Source: Dichetophora obliterata (Eukaryota > Arthropoda > Insecta > Diptera > Sciomyzidae). From it: a stretch of 64,000 nucleotides of DNA. The translations under genes were made by a program, and so were the position numbers. The stretch covers positions 122,426,920 to 122,490,919 of the forward strand of contig OY986438.1 in assembly GCA_963920525.1 (NCBI GenBank), given 5' to 3'. Shown one piece after another: positions 48,888 through 60,342 of the stretch; the first letter of the stretch is position 1; every line of letters begins with the position of its first letter. Under the pieces are notes generated by a model. The model did not search any database and had not been told where the DNA came from. It worked only from the letters and a program-made list of their open reading frames with translations.

Positions 48888-50983
48888 AAAAAAAAATAAA
48901 AATTTCCAAAATTTTTTTTCATCCATTTGCAAGTTTTTATCGCTAAGGAACTTTGATCAGGAAAAAAAAGTGTGAGAGTGTTATTCCCTAATGAGTAGCC
49001 GAATAAAAACACTTTTATTCACACAATTGTATCTTTCTAAATCATATGTAAACCCTTTATAGCGAGATGTGTTATATGGGAGGTAGGCGTGCCCGTGAAA
49101 GAGTTACAAAAATATTAAAAAGTGTAGAGCCTTGAGTTCATATAGACAATTTTGCCAAGTTTAACGATATAATCTCAACTCCTCCTAATGCTGAGTTCTT
49201 TGAAAACACACAGAAAAGGGGGACGGATTGGCAGGCGCGCAGACGGTCATGGTTAGATCGACTAAGGAGTTAATGCTGATCAAGAATATAAATACTTTTC
49301 TATACCCGCCACGCCTCTTTCTGGGTTTTATAAACGCTTGCACTAAGTTAATATATAGTAAAGGTGTAGGGTAAAAAAAAATTATCTCCTTATTTAAAAT
49401 TCATAACTCAAAATACCGCAAATTTTTTTATTTTTCCTATTAGTTGTAAAATATTAAAACCCCTAAACAAGCACCCGGACTTTCTCGGATTGCTACTATT
49501 TGTTTAACGGTTTATAAATTTTTTATTTAAATTTTAACATCTGAAAAGGACATATAAATAACCATATAACTTTTTTTATTATTGAAACGAGCGAGCGAAG
49601 CTCCCATGAAACAGCTTGTTTGAAAAATGTTTGACAGAGCATAACTACTAAATGGGTTGACCGATTTTAAAATTGTTTTTTCTAAACTGTTCTACTCCTC
49701 TAATATTATTTCCTAACGAAGCCAAAATTTCGAAATTATATTTAGTTTATAAGTTAGTTGAAGAAATATTTCCATATACAAGTTGTTGTTGTTGTTGTTC
49801 TCTGAATTCACTCTGCTTCAGCTTACTGCTTCTTATTGCTTCTGTTGTGCAAACAAAACAAATATATGTATCTGTCAAAAAACCGATCATCATGGAAGGA
49901 CAAAGGAATTAAGTTCGCGTTTGTTTGTCGGTGTACGATTGGAAAGTATCAATAATAGTGAAAAGTGCTAGTGTTTAGAATATTTCGCATCAATTTTTAT
50001 TAATTTATTATTAATTTGGCGTTTTTGTACCTTTTGTATTGTAAGTAATTTATATTAAGCTGATGAAAATTTATCGAACCATTCAAATTTCTATGCAAAC
50101 AAAACAAAAATACATACATGTACAGAGTGTCCAGTGTAAGAGTACGAATATTTACGGCGGTGAAAGAGCTGGTCGAGTGAAGCAAAAAATCGTATGGAAG
50201 GAGGAGGGGTCGACTTTCGCAACGTTAGGCGTTACGGGATCAACTGTTATTTCATGACTCTGATGAATACTTTTTATCAGGGCTTAAATTGCTGCTGCCA
50301 AATTAGCAAAAGCATCAAAGTTCTTACTTTGGCTGCGTTTTAGCAAATTATTTTGCAATTTTCCATAAATAAATTTTGCTTCGGCTGCGAACAAATAGTT
50401 TCAGCGGCAGCGAGTGTTCGGTTTTTCAGTCGTGCTGTAATTTTGGAACATTATCGAAGCCACAGCAACAGCAAGCTATCGCATTTTGAAGTCGTCTTCT
50501 TGCTTTTGCTGTCGCTTTTTAACATTTTTCAAGCAGGCTTTACAGCAGCAGCTATGGATTTTGGCATACGACGCAGCTGTGCTGTAGCTGTTTGCACTCA
50601 CTACGCTGCTGCTATTGCTTGTAATATTTTTTAGCAGCTTCGGCAGAGAATGATGAATGTTTTCATGTTAAAAGTAAATATTTATAATGTTTATTTTCTA
50701 ATTGAATTTTTGTTTATGTTTATAGAAAAAATGCTCTTAAATTACGCACAAAGCGAACGATTCTATATGAAGGAAATTAAGCGAACACTAGCTTCTCGTT
50801 TCGTTTCTATGGTGCATTTCGACAAACTTTCGAACACCAATGAATATTGAAATAAATAAAGAAGCAACTAGAACAGATGGCAACCTTGGTAGAGTTGATG
50901 GTGGTGATCTATAAATAGCCTACTGCTTTAAAATGTCATATGATTAGCAGCCATACAATTCAAAAGAATGAATTCCTAAACCT
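48888..50983. other. No recognised gene
   Basis: 49787-49800 is (TTG)n. 50290-50640 is rich in GCTGCTG and GCAGCAG and gives an alanine-rich frame of 93 codons without motif. The frame at 50063-50257 is also unrecognised. 49600-49670 has GGGTTGACCGATTTT, a phrase also found near Helitron repeats at about 60 kb, so a fragment of that family is possible. Confidence 0.45.
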
Positions 50984-51043
50984 GTGAAGTCATATACAAG
51001 TTTAAACAGTGAGTTGATCACAGCTTAATCACTCAAAGACTAC
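50984..51043 (+). repeat. Short dispersed repeat, copy 2
   Basis: This matches 4261-4320 in the same orientation, with ACAGTGAGTTGATCACAGC and TAATCACTCAA as the clearest pieces. Confidence 0.5.
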
Positions 51044-51218
51044 TGAAGAGGAAAATGTAGTGATTTCCAAAACAGGCAGTCTAGTCAGCTAAGTGATTGA
51101 CTTTATACAGAGTTGTTGTTGTTGCCTTCTTAAAGACTTACTTGATCCAAAGCTCGCAATTTAATTCATGTAATAATTTAATGCATCGTAAAACTAATTA
51201 AGCGACGATTGTTTAACA

Positions 51219-51292
51219 ACTGCGATGGTCGAATGGATAAGCTGATGGACTTACACTCACGCGGCCAAGGTTCAAGTCTCCGAATAGTTCTT
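51219..51292 (+). repeat. tRNA-like sequence
   Basis: TGGTCGAATGG fits the A-box consensus exactly, and GGTTCAAGTCT fits the B box but for its last base, at normal spacing. Flanking bases do not form an acceptor stem. It may be a tRNA pseudogene or SINE head. Confidence 0.4.
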
Positions 51293-51436
51293 TCTAGTTC
51301 TAATTTAAAGTGATAATAATAATGTTTGCAGTTTTTCGTCAGTATAAAAATAAAAATTCTCACGGGATGCTGTTTAAAATCTTGAAAAATGTTTTTTTTT
51401 GCAAAAATTCCAACATTTTTATAGGGACTCGAAGAA

Positions 51437-51562
51437 AAATTTCTTATCTTCAAAGAAAAAGTTAATCTTATTTATAGCCGATTATTAATAAACAGTAGAC
51501 AATTTCTTATTTTCAGAGAAAATGTTTCTCTTAGTTATAGCCGATAATAAATAAACGGTAGA
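51437..51562 (+). repeat. Two-copy tandem repeat, 63-base period
   Basis: TTTCTTATCTTC...TTATAGCCGATTATTAATAA at 51440 is followed by TTTCTTATTTTC...TTATAGCCGATAATAAATAA at 51503. The two copies are about 85 percent alike. Confidence 0.8.
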
Positions 51563-53102
51563 AAAACTTACTCAAATGTCATAAGATTTCAACACAATTG
51601 GACTTAGTTTTTGAAATTTAGCGAATTTAGCTCGTAAGAGATTGGATAATTTTCCTAAACTATTCTACACTTCTGGTGTCAATTTAACGAAAAATATATA
51701 CTTCGTTTTTAGAAAATCTGCCATGGCGCTAAATGAAGCCCGATTTTCTAACGATTGGGTGCTATTCTTCTAGATTTTCTCGATTTTTTTTCTGAGCGTA
51801 AGAAAATTTTAATAAATTGCTAAAACTTAGAGAAAAATGAATACCTTTATTTAAATTGACTTAGATGTAAAAATTTAAGACGCACATAATGCCTGGTTTT
51901 GCTTCTACTACCCGAATTCGTTTGATTCGCTCGAAGTCTGTAATTTTGGAAAAGCTTGAAAATTGTCGAACTAGTTGGTTTGACATAGTGTCATGATGAT
52001 GTAAATATAATAATTCATCAGATCTTTTGATCTGATGTCGGAATACTGGAGAGCTTTGTCTGGTGGAGTCTTCAACACACACACACAACCCACTGACACT
52101 ATGAATTTCGACACTATAAATATTAAAAGGCAATCCTTTTATATCGGTGAAGTTAAAATAAATGCCCTATTATTTTTCCATTAAATGCAAGGCTTTATTT
52201 ACCATAGCTGGAATGATCCGATTTAGTTCATATACGCACCAATTCAATAACTTTTTTGTTCAATAACTTTTTGCTATTTTGCAGGTAATTTCATTATGCC
52301 CGCTCTCATAAAAACTTTCGTCCCTATTGGCAAAAAACTGATATAGTTAATTTTCACAAGCCATAAATATTAACCGGTGTTAATCACTTGGTGTCATTCA
52401 CTTTTCACTAACATGTATTTAAATATTCTTTAATTCATTTTGTAAACTCTACTATTCTAATTATTTTCAGATGTTACTTTTACCTCGATGTTCTAATGAA
52501 CTTTTTTATTTTCTTTGAATTTTTTTATTTTTCTTTTTATAACTTATTTGATTACAATTTGAATAACTTTGTATAAACTGCACGGAAATTTAAGTCAATG
52601 TAAACAAGCTTTAATTTCTTATCTCGCAAGAACAAAAAGGTGCAATACTTGTCGTTGTTGTTGCTTCGACTTGTGCTGCTGCTGTTGCTGCCGATAACAC
52701 ACAAACGTCAATTTGTTTAAGTTTTTTAATTGCTTTACTCGAAGCTCATCTATTTATCTATCTAGACGATTTAATTACTGTTAAAAGCGCGTTACACCCT
52801 GTATTTAGCTTTGTGAGCTTATTGAGTAGGAGGCAAAGATGAAAGGCGCTCTGTGGGTGGCTCTTTGGTTTGTGCTATATGTAATCGTTAGCATAAAGTA
52901 TGTGTGTTCTTTACTTTAAATAAAGGTGCGTTCGACTTAATTAAATAACACAGACCAACAACCAAAATAATTACAGACTTCGATAAACGGATTCTGGTGG
53001 AGGTTTTAAAAAAAATATTACGTGTATCGGCATTTAAAAAACTTACGCCCGATTTTAGCAAAATTCTTAAGATTGGTTTAAGGTTTACTCTTTATTTAGC
53101 TC
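51563..53102. other. No gene seen
   Basis: CTGCTGCTGTTGCTGCCG at 52675 and ACACACACACAACCC at 52077 are small simple repeats. The 90-codon minus-strand frame at 51861-52133 is unrecognised. Confidence 0.5.
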
Positions 53103-53211
53103 GTAATCAAACAGATGTTTCTTATTTGCATTTATTTATCTTGTAAATATTAGTTGTACAATTTTAGGACAATATGATAATATGACATGATAGCACACCT
53201 TGTGAATACCC
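53103..53211 (-). repeat. Truncated inverted copy of the GGGTATTCACAA MITE
   Basis: Read on the minus strand, the sequence starts GGGTATTCACAAGG and follows the 21364 copy for about 110 bases. It contains a small ATATTATC insertion and then stops near GTTTGATTACG. The other end is missing. Confidence 0.82.
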
Positions 53212-53554
53212 TAATTATGTTAATTTTCTATTATATAAATATAAATTCTTAAGTTTTGATAGTTTCAATCATTCTTGATTTTAAATACAAACTGTAGTTG
53301 TTTGATATTTTAAAATCGTTTACTGAGCTTATTTAGGTCAAGTTAGAAGAATTAATTGCTCTGACGATTTTTTTCAAAGAAACAACAACAACAATATTTT
53401 CAATATGATAAGCAAAACATCACTAGCTTATTTTATTGCAATTTCGGCCCTGCTACAGGCTTCATCAGAAATCTTTGTGATGCCACCATCTGGGATCGAA
53501 ACCGGGCGAATTTTATTAATAATATATTTTAATTTCTGGTGGTTTTTGTGGATA

Positions 53555-56383
53555 CCCTCAGAAGGGTGGCAGATAGAAGGTAGGTATCTTGAAAAACATT
53601 TGAAAATAAATAATGCTCAAAGTTATGCTTTCGACCTTTTTAGAGCTCAATCCGGGAGATATATAAATTATTTTCGTCATTTTGCTTCATTTTAAGTATG
53701 GGGACCCCCAGAAAAAAATTAAAGAGAATCTCATACATGTGACCTATAGGGATAGGACTATAACCTCGCAGATATTACACCTGTTACGTACGTTTGCCAT
53801 TTCAGTTATCATAAACAAATAAAAAATTAAATTCCATGATAATAATTTAAATAACTATGAATAACACATTTAACAAAATACTAAAAAAGGTAGCACGGAG
53901 CTTACTTGTATAACATAGTTTAGTATGTTGTTGAGGGACTCCATTGCTTTTCGACAAAAAATTAAATTCTTCACCTGACCCTCTTTGATTTGGTTTAAAC
54001 TTTGTATACGCGTAGTGTTGGCTACGATTTAGAAAATTAATACGTAATTTTTATTTCTTTTTTCGAGTGGTTACTGAGTTACGGGTACTTAAAAATTGAG
54101 AAATTCAGTTTTTTTCTTGAGGACTGATTTTCATTTGATCATAACTTTGGTTAGGTTTAAGATAGAGCAACGATTTTAGATTCATATTAAAGATATTTTC
54201 AAAAGGTATATTTTGTATATTAAAACTTTAAAATTTCTCAAATATTTACGTAATTCATTTTTTGCAGAAAAGTTTAAAAAATAGTTTGATTTAAGTCAAT
54301 TTTAAAAATTTTGGAAAAAATATATATTAATTAATGATAGTTTATATAAGTTCTCTCAAAATTTCAACCTGTGACGACAATGGGAACACTATTAAAATAA
54401 ATTTTAAAGTAAATTTACCTTAAAATTTGTGCTCAATCAGCAGCTTGCGAGAAAGCAACAAGAACTGAACAAACTAAAGAAGACCATATGTGTTTATGTG
54501 CACAGTGCGACATCGGTGCTTCGGTCTAAGCTAAGCGGAGCTGATAAAATTCTTCGAAATAAACTTATCTAATAACAATAAAAATAAAATTTCACACAAC
54601 ACTTTCATGCAGCACATTCAAGCAGCACATTCATGCAGCACATTCAAGAAAAAAACCTACAAAAATAAAAATCCTAGCAAAAATTACCGAATGTGCTTCA
54701 AATACCAATAATCGCCAGTTCTGTGAGTGCAAGTGAAGTGCTTAAATATTAAACTTTGACGTCAGTGTTTTCTTCAATTTCAATTTACATAAAGAGACTA
54801 ATTTTAAAGTATTGTGTTGTAATCCTTATATTATAATGAGAAAGATCACAAATTTCAAAGGTGCCATTTACGCTTGGTTTCTTAGAAAAAAAAGGAAGGC
54901 GTAGAATTGAGGCACGCAAGTCTTGTTATCATATCAGAGTGCCTCAAACATGACACTGTTGCTGTGCATTTATTCCAGTCTTACTTAATTGAAATTCTTG
55001 ACCAAAAAATTTAGTAAGAAACCTCAGAAATTATTTTACTTTTCCGATGGAGCGGCATCGCAGTACAAAAAAAGAGGAAAAATGTTATCAATCTGTGTTT
55101 TCACAAAGAAGACTTCGAAATAGAGAGTGAGTTGCATTTTTCAGCCACATCTCATGGTAAAGGCGCAAGGGATGGTGTTGATGTTACGGTGAAGCGTTTT
55201 GGAAAAGCGTGCAAAATCGTAGGAACTCAGAAACTCTATTCTTTCATACCCCTGACTAAACACAAAATAATGATAGTGTTTATCTAACACAAAAACCTCA
55301 AATGTAAGTGAGGTAAAATTGATATGGTGTTAAAGAATGAATAATTCTTTAAACCAAAATAAAAAACATATAAACCAAAATTAAAAGTGGTATTTTTATT
55401 ACTATTGTATGATTGAAGAATTTTTTCAACTCCGCTTAGCTTAGACCGAGCACCGATGTCGCACTGTGCACATACACACACATATTCTTTAGTGTGTTTA
55501 GTTCTTGTTGCTTTCTCGCAAGCTGCTGTGTTGAGCATAAATTTTATGGTAAGCTTACTTCGAAAATTATTTTTGTCGTTCCAGACTGAAATTTTGAGAG
55601 AACTTAGATAAACTATTATTAATTAATATACATTTTTTAAATTTTTAATTTTTTAATTTTTAATTTTTAAAATTTACTTTTATCAAAATATTTTTTTAAA
55701 TTTTTATGAAAATTTTAAAGTTTTAATTACAAAATAAGCCTTTTGAAAATATCTTTAATATGATTCTAAAATCGTTGCTCTATCTCAAACTTAACCGAAT
55801 TTACGTTCAAATGAATATCAGTTCTCAAGAAAAAACGAATTTTTTCAATTTTTGAGTACCCGTAACTCAGTTACCACTCGAAAAAAAAATTACACATTGA
55901 TTTTCTAAATTGTAGCTAACACTGCGTGTATACAAAGTTTAAACCAAATTGGAGAGGGCCAGGTTGAGAGTGTTGTTGAAAAGCAATGTTATCACCCTGT
56001 TATTAAATTAAAATATTGATAAATAACCTTCAAAAAATACATGTGCAAAAATAATTCTTATATCTCTTTTTAATCAAAAGTTTTGGCTTAAAATATATTT
56101 CTATTCTTTAGACTATCTTACTTAAGAAAACATCATCTTTCTGTATTGAAAATCTCAACACTCCTTCCCTGTTGTATAAATTTTCATTTCAATTTGTTTT
56201 TTCAACAATTCCAACATTTTTAAAATTTGATTTTTGGTTTTATATATTTATTTCAATGAAAAAGTTACCGTGAATTACGCAATATTTATTTTGAAATTTA
56301 TTAAAAAAAAAATACAGTAGATATAGAAGTGAATCTTCTGAACTTCTTAAAACACCCACACTCTATCTGCCACCCTTCTGGGG
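53555..56383. mobile_element. Element with about 600-base inner inverted repeats
   Basis: Outer ends CCCTCAGAAGGGTGGCAG (53555) and the inverse of CTGCCACCCTTCTGGGG (ending 56383) match over about 22 bases. The sequence then diverges for about 400 bases. Long inner arms pair at about 53975-54585 and 55415-55995. Both arms contain GAGAAAGCAACAAGAACTGA-like and GTGCGACATCGGTGCT text on one strand or the other. No clear target duplication. Between the arms lies a decayed gene. The frames in the arms (for example minus strand 55538-55284) are arm-borne. Confidence 0.8.
54840..55290 (+). pseudogene. Remnant of an uncharacterised gene with SDGAASQYK motif
   Basis: One frame reads ECLKHDTVAVHLFQSYLIEI (about 54940-55000), then after stops YFSDGAASQYKK (55034-55069). 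A shift leads to NVINLCFHKEDFEIESELHF and SATSHGKGARDGVDVTVKR (to about 55197). The order FSDG(A)xxQYKN, NLCxHxxDFxxExEWHF and ATSHGKGxCDGxGGTVKR is one I recognise from repeat-type proteins of unknown function in insects. In this copy C becomes R in GARDG and GG becomes VD, beside two stops and a shift. The N- and C-terminal parts are lost. Its place between long inverted repeats suggests it was the element's own transposase-like gene. Confidence 0.65.
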
Positions 56384-56741
56384 TTTCAAAGACAACACAC
56401 AAAATAGAAAATAAATTACTAAACTTTCCGAAGTAAAGCATTTTTATGAACTTGTGGGCGGTTAAAGAGGTGCGGCAACTTTTGATGATTTACCAAAAAG
56501 TGAGCTTGACTACTATATCAATCGTATCTGCAGAGGCAGAAACATTTTTTGAGACGATTATCGAATCATGACGAAAATTTTTAAAAATATAGAATTTTTC
56601 CTTTTGTTAAATATTTATTATTATATTAGTTTGTATTGTGTTTCTCTTTACGTACAAAATAATTGTTAGATACATTACTAAATATTAGATACATTTACTA
56701 GGAGTCAGTTTTTGCGTAGTTGTTATAAAACGCTTTATTAA

Positions 56742-57615
56742 GGATGTAGTCCAATTCGTCGGCTAAAAAAGTAGGCTATTTTTTGGAATTTCTCGTGAGC
56801 TTGCTATGCAAGATGTGCTAATAAAAGATATTAGGGTTGATAAATGAAGTCTTAAATTACAAAAATAAACATTTTTATATTAGTATTTTTACACAAAATT
56901 CGTGCTTAAACGATAGGCCATAATTTGGAGGCAGGTCAGCTCCCATGACATATCTCGGCAACGGCTTATCTGAAACAAAATCTGAAGTGTCTAACAGCTC
57001 TATTCTGGCATCATCGTCACAATCAATTGATACTGAAACATTGTGATAATTTTGATCTGGTTTCTATTGATTCGTATTCTGTTTTAGATGTCTCAATCGG
57101 AAAGCAAGGTGAAAAGCTGTTCTGTGCAATGGCCATAGATTTGTATATAGAAATTGTTCAGTTGGGTGCTTAAAAGAGTTATGTTTGTGATCAAATGTTA
57201 AAACGATGTTATGAAGCAGTGGCTGTGTTAATGATACTAGCTTCAATAACGTTACTGCAATCAAATTTGTTTAGCGATAAAACATAACAAAATAACTTTT
57301 TAATACTTAAATAAATCAATTCTTGGCTTCAGATTCCTTAAAATTGATATAAGTCTTAGATATGATTCTTATTTCGGTTCGTTACGTATTTGTGACCTAC
57401 TTTGCTGCTCGTCACTATTTTGATCACAGTTGATACAAAAAGAGCTTTTTAAAAGTGCTCAGAATACGAATTTGTATCAATTGTGACTTCTGTATCAATT
57501 GATACTGAGGTGATTTTTGTGACTTTGTTAGAATAGATCTGTTAGATTCGGTCGACAATGGCTACAAAATAGACTAGTGATCGAATTTTCAGAAGTGCCT
57601 AACAAGACTACACCC
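56742..57615. mobile_element. TTAA-flanked inverted-repeat element
   Basis: After TTAA (56738-56741) GGATGTAGTCCAATTCGT begins. The inverse of AACAAGACTACACCC ends at 57615, followed by TTAA (57616-57619). Further inside, ATTGATAC/GTATCAAT motifs recur on both sides (57024, 57411-57510). Arms are imperfect. No transposase is seen; the minus-strand frame at 57064-57264 is unrecognised. Confidence 0.65.
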
Positions 57616-57675
57616 TTAACTAGGGGCTCTCTATTTAACTTATATAGATATTTTATTCAATATCTACTTCATTCT

Positions 57676-57808
57676 ATTCTGTTTCTTTTTCATACTTTTG
57701 CATCCTTTCTTTTTTAATGTATAATAATATCTAATAATAAATAATTATAATTCTGTTTCTTTTTCATACTTTTGCATCCTTTCTTTTTTAATGTATAATA
57801 ATATCTAA
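57676..57808 (+). repeat. Perfect 59-base direct duplication, 74-base period
   Basis: ATTCTGTTTCTTTTTCATAC through AATGTATAATAATATCTAA occurs twice, at 57676 and 57750, with no differences that I can see. The 15 bases between copies are AT-only. Confidence 0.93.
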
Positions 57809-57929
57809 CATAAGTATTATTTATATTTATTAAGTTGATTGTTTTTATTTATTTTGTATTTTTCGGGCTCTCGAAAGAAGCTAATTTTTTTTGCTAGCAT
57901 CGTAAGCAAAGCATTTCACGAATATAATG

Positions 57930-58232
57930 TTTTCATTTGTTCGTTCGTTTGTTCGCAGAATTTATTCTATTCGCAGAATAAAACAAAATTTTAAATTCTA
58001 TTTTCCACGAACTAACAAAAATTTTAATCTCTATTTTCTACGAATGAGCATCTATTTTCTACTAACGAACGAACGAGCAACTATTTTCTTCGAACGAACG
58101 AACGAACACCTATTTTCTGCAAACGAACGAGCGAACATTTATTTTCTACGAACGAACGAACATTTATTTCCTACGAACGAACGAACAAATATTATCAACG
58201 AACAAACAAAAGAATTTCCTACGAACAGTGTA
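57930..58232 (+). repeat. ACGAACGAACG minisatellite, left part
   Basis: About nine degenerate units of roughly 28 bases, each with ACGAACGAACGA and CTATTTTCTAC. The unit is nearly in phase with codons, so a frame of 159 codons (57927-58406) runs through it with repeated RTNEHLF; this frame is a repeat artefact. Confidence 0.88.
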
Positions 58233-58316
58233 TTAGAGCATTTGTTCAATATATTAAAATATCTATTCATTCACTTTCTTATTCTCTTTTACAAATCCCT
58301 TATCATTATATCAAAT

Positions 58317-58998
58317 CAGGCCTGTAGCCAGGGGGAAAAGGGGGTCAATGCCCCCCCTACTACAACAGTTTTCCCCCTGGCCAAATCAGACAATGAAAAA
58401 CTTTAAATGAATGCTGCATTTGTTGATATATTTATTTATTGCCTTAAAATTAGTTTCTTTATGCTTTAAAATGCTTATCACAATTGTCATAGCATATAAT
58501 ATTACTGTCAAAATTATTTTTTTTTGTTTTTATGTTGGTATTACTAGAGAGCAGAATGCAGAACCGCCGAATTTTACAGGTCAGAAAATTCTGCATTTGT
58601 TATATTTTAGCGGTTAGAATTTTCGAGAAAAGAACACGATTATGCATTTAGGTCAGAAAAAATGTAGAATTTTTCCAGAAAAGAATGAGCTTTTATACAT
58701 ATGTTAGTCTATTTCGCTACTCTTTCTTATATTTCTAGCCACTTTAAATAAATCTTGTATTATTACAAAGTCATGAATTAATTTTTATGTTATTTTTTAT
58801 GTATTAATCTAATATATAAAAAGATCTACATATCCATGTAAATATTATAAAATTAACTGTTTTTTTATAAATATGTGTAATGTATTTATTACACATGTTA
58901 AAAAAATTGTTTTTTTTTATTTAAATGAAAAAACTAAAAATTGCTCCTCCAAAATTCATGCCTGCCCCCTCTGTCTTCTTGGTCTGGCTACAGGCCTG
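58317..58998. mobile_element. hAT-type MITE family, copy 2
   Basis: CAGGCCTGTAGCCAGGGGG starts and GGTCTGGCTACAGGCCTG ends the element. TATCAAAT occurs perfectly on both flanks (58309-58316, 58999-59006). It is the inverted relative of 16849-17742. The left end carries GGGGGAAAAGGGGGTCAATG and CCCCCCCTACTAC, a subterminal hairpin. Non-coding. Confidence 0.92.
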
Positions 58999-59125
58999 TA
59001 TCAAATTAATCTTCATTATAGAGTTATGCTTACTTATACCAGGAAGTGTAGCCTGATTGATTTTAGGAAAAGCGCAAATCTAAAAATTGTTTTAGCGAAA
59101 AAAGCGGCCCAATCGACAACTCTTA

Positions 59126-59539
59126 CACAATGTCTACACTTACAATATTTGATTGCATGCGAACTGTCAAATAGAACTGCATGATATTCAGATTTCATGC
59201 TATAATACTTGGGTCGGTATTTCATCTTATAAAATTTCATTTTGAAATTGCTTTTAAAAGTTTATTTTATTCATAATTTCTTCCATTCGCCATTTCATTT
59301 AATGTTTTTCACTTTTTTAATGCTTTTGCAAAATTGTTTTTGCTTGAAAAATTCTTAAGAATGCACATTACATATTTTACTGAAAATTAACAGCTCATCT
59401 CATCTCAAGAAATATTTCAAGAGACAAATTTCATGTTATGAGCAATTTCTCTTGATATGATATGAGCATGGTCTACAGTTGCGATATCAATGTCATGAAA
59501 TATGTTATGCAATCAGAAATTGTAAGTGTAGACATTGTG
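59126..59539. mobile_element. CAC-ended MITE, copy 2
   Basis: CACAATGTCTACACTTACA begins and TGTAAGTGTAGACATTGTG ends it. The flanks are TTA (59123-59125) and CTA (59540-59542). It is inverted relative to 12919-13327 and differs from it by scattered substitutions. Confidence 0.85.
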
Positions 59540-59550
59540 CTACCGCTTTA

Positions 59551-60342
59551 TCTATATATATAAAAAAATGTTGTCAAATCTGTTTGTGACGAGTGTTTGA
59601 GAGTTCGGCTGGGTAAAAAAAAAATCTGCCGATATTATTTTGTAGGGTACGTTCTCTAGATGGTTTTAAAAAAAAATTGTTTGAAAATGTTTTGATTTGG
59701 TCGAGTTATATGTGTTTGAGTGAAGGGTTTTGGACCTATTGGAAATTTTTTTTTTTGCAAATTTGATTTTAATTGATATGAAAAGTAAATGTATGAATTT
59801 TATGCAGTTCAAATTGTGTACAAACGCGCTATTTTTGTTGGAAATAGCAATCAAAATAGCACGCAACCAATAACAAAGGGAAAAAATGGTCATACGACAA
59901 ATGAACGAAAGTTAATTGAATTCTATATAAATAAAAATCAAATGTCGTTCGTTGGTAATTGCATCAGTTGAGAACGGCTGAACCGATTTGGATAATTTTT
60001 TTTTTAAAATGTTCGTAATAGTCCAACTTAGGTTTTTACGGAAAGAAAAATTGACCACGCCCACTTTGCGCCCACTTTTTTTGATTTATCTAAAATCGGA
60101 AAACGGCTGGACCGATTTGGATAATTTTTTTTTTTAATGTTCATAGTAATCCAATTTAAGTTTTTCGGAAAGAAAAATTGACCACGCCCACTTTTGCGCC
60201 CACTTTTTTCAATTACCTAAAATCGGAAAACGGCTGGACCGATTTGGATAATTTTTTTTTTCAAATGTTCGTAGTAATCCAATTTAAGTGTTTACTGAAA
60301 GAAAAATTGACCACGCCCACTTTTGCGCCCACTGTTTTGATA
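59551..60342 (+). mobile_element. Helitron 5' part with a 127-base tandem array
   Basis: TCTATATATATAAAAAAATG preceded by A is a Helitron-type start. From 60000 three units of about 127-129 bases contain GACCACGCCCACTTT, GCGCCCACTTTTT and CTGGACCGATTTGGATAATT. The next Helitron begins at 60343, so this one is interrupted or cut there; its 3' end was not found. Confidence 0.65.

Noticed and set aside
50353..50634. Alanine-rich 93-codon frame
   Set aside because: It arises from GCTGCTG/GCAGCAG-rich DNA and shows no domain.
51219..51292. A functional tRNA gene
   Set aside because: The A and B boxes fit, but no acceptor stem pairs and the anticodon arm is not convincing; kept only as tRNA-like.
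53405..53695. 96-codon frame
   Set aside because: It crosses the left boundary of the 53555-56383 element, so it is unlikely to be a real gene.
57927..58406. 159-codon frame with RTNEHLF repeats
   Set aside because: It runs through the ACGAACGA minisatellite and into a hAT MITE end, so it is not a protein repeat.
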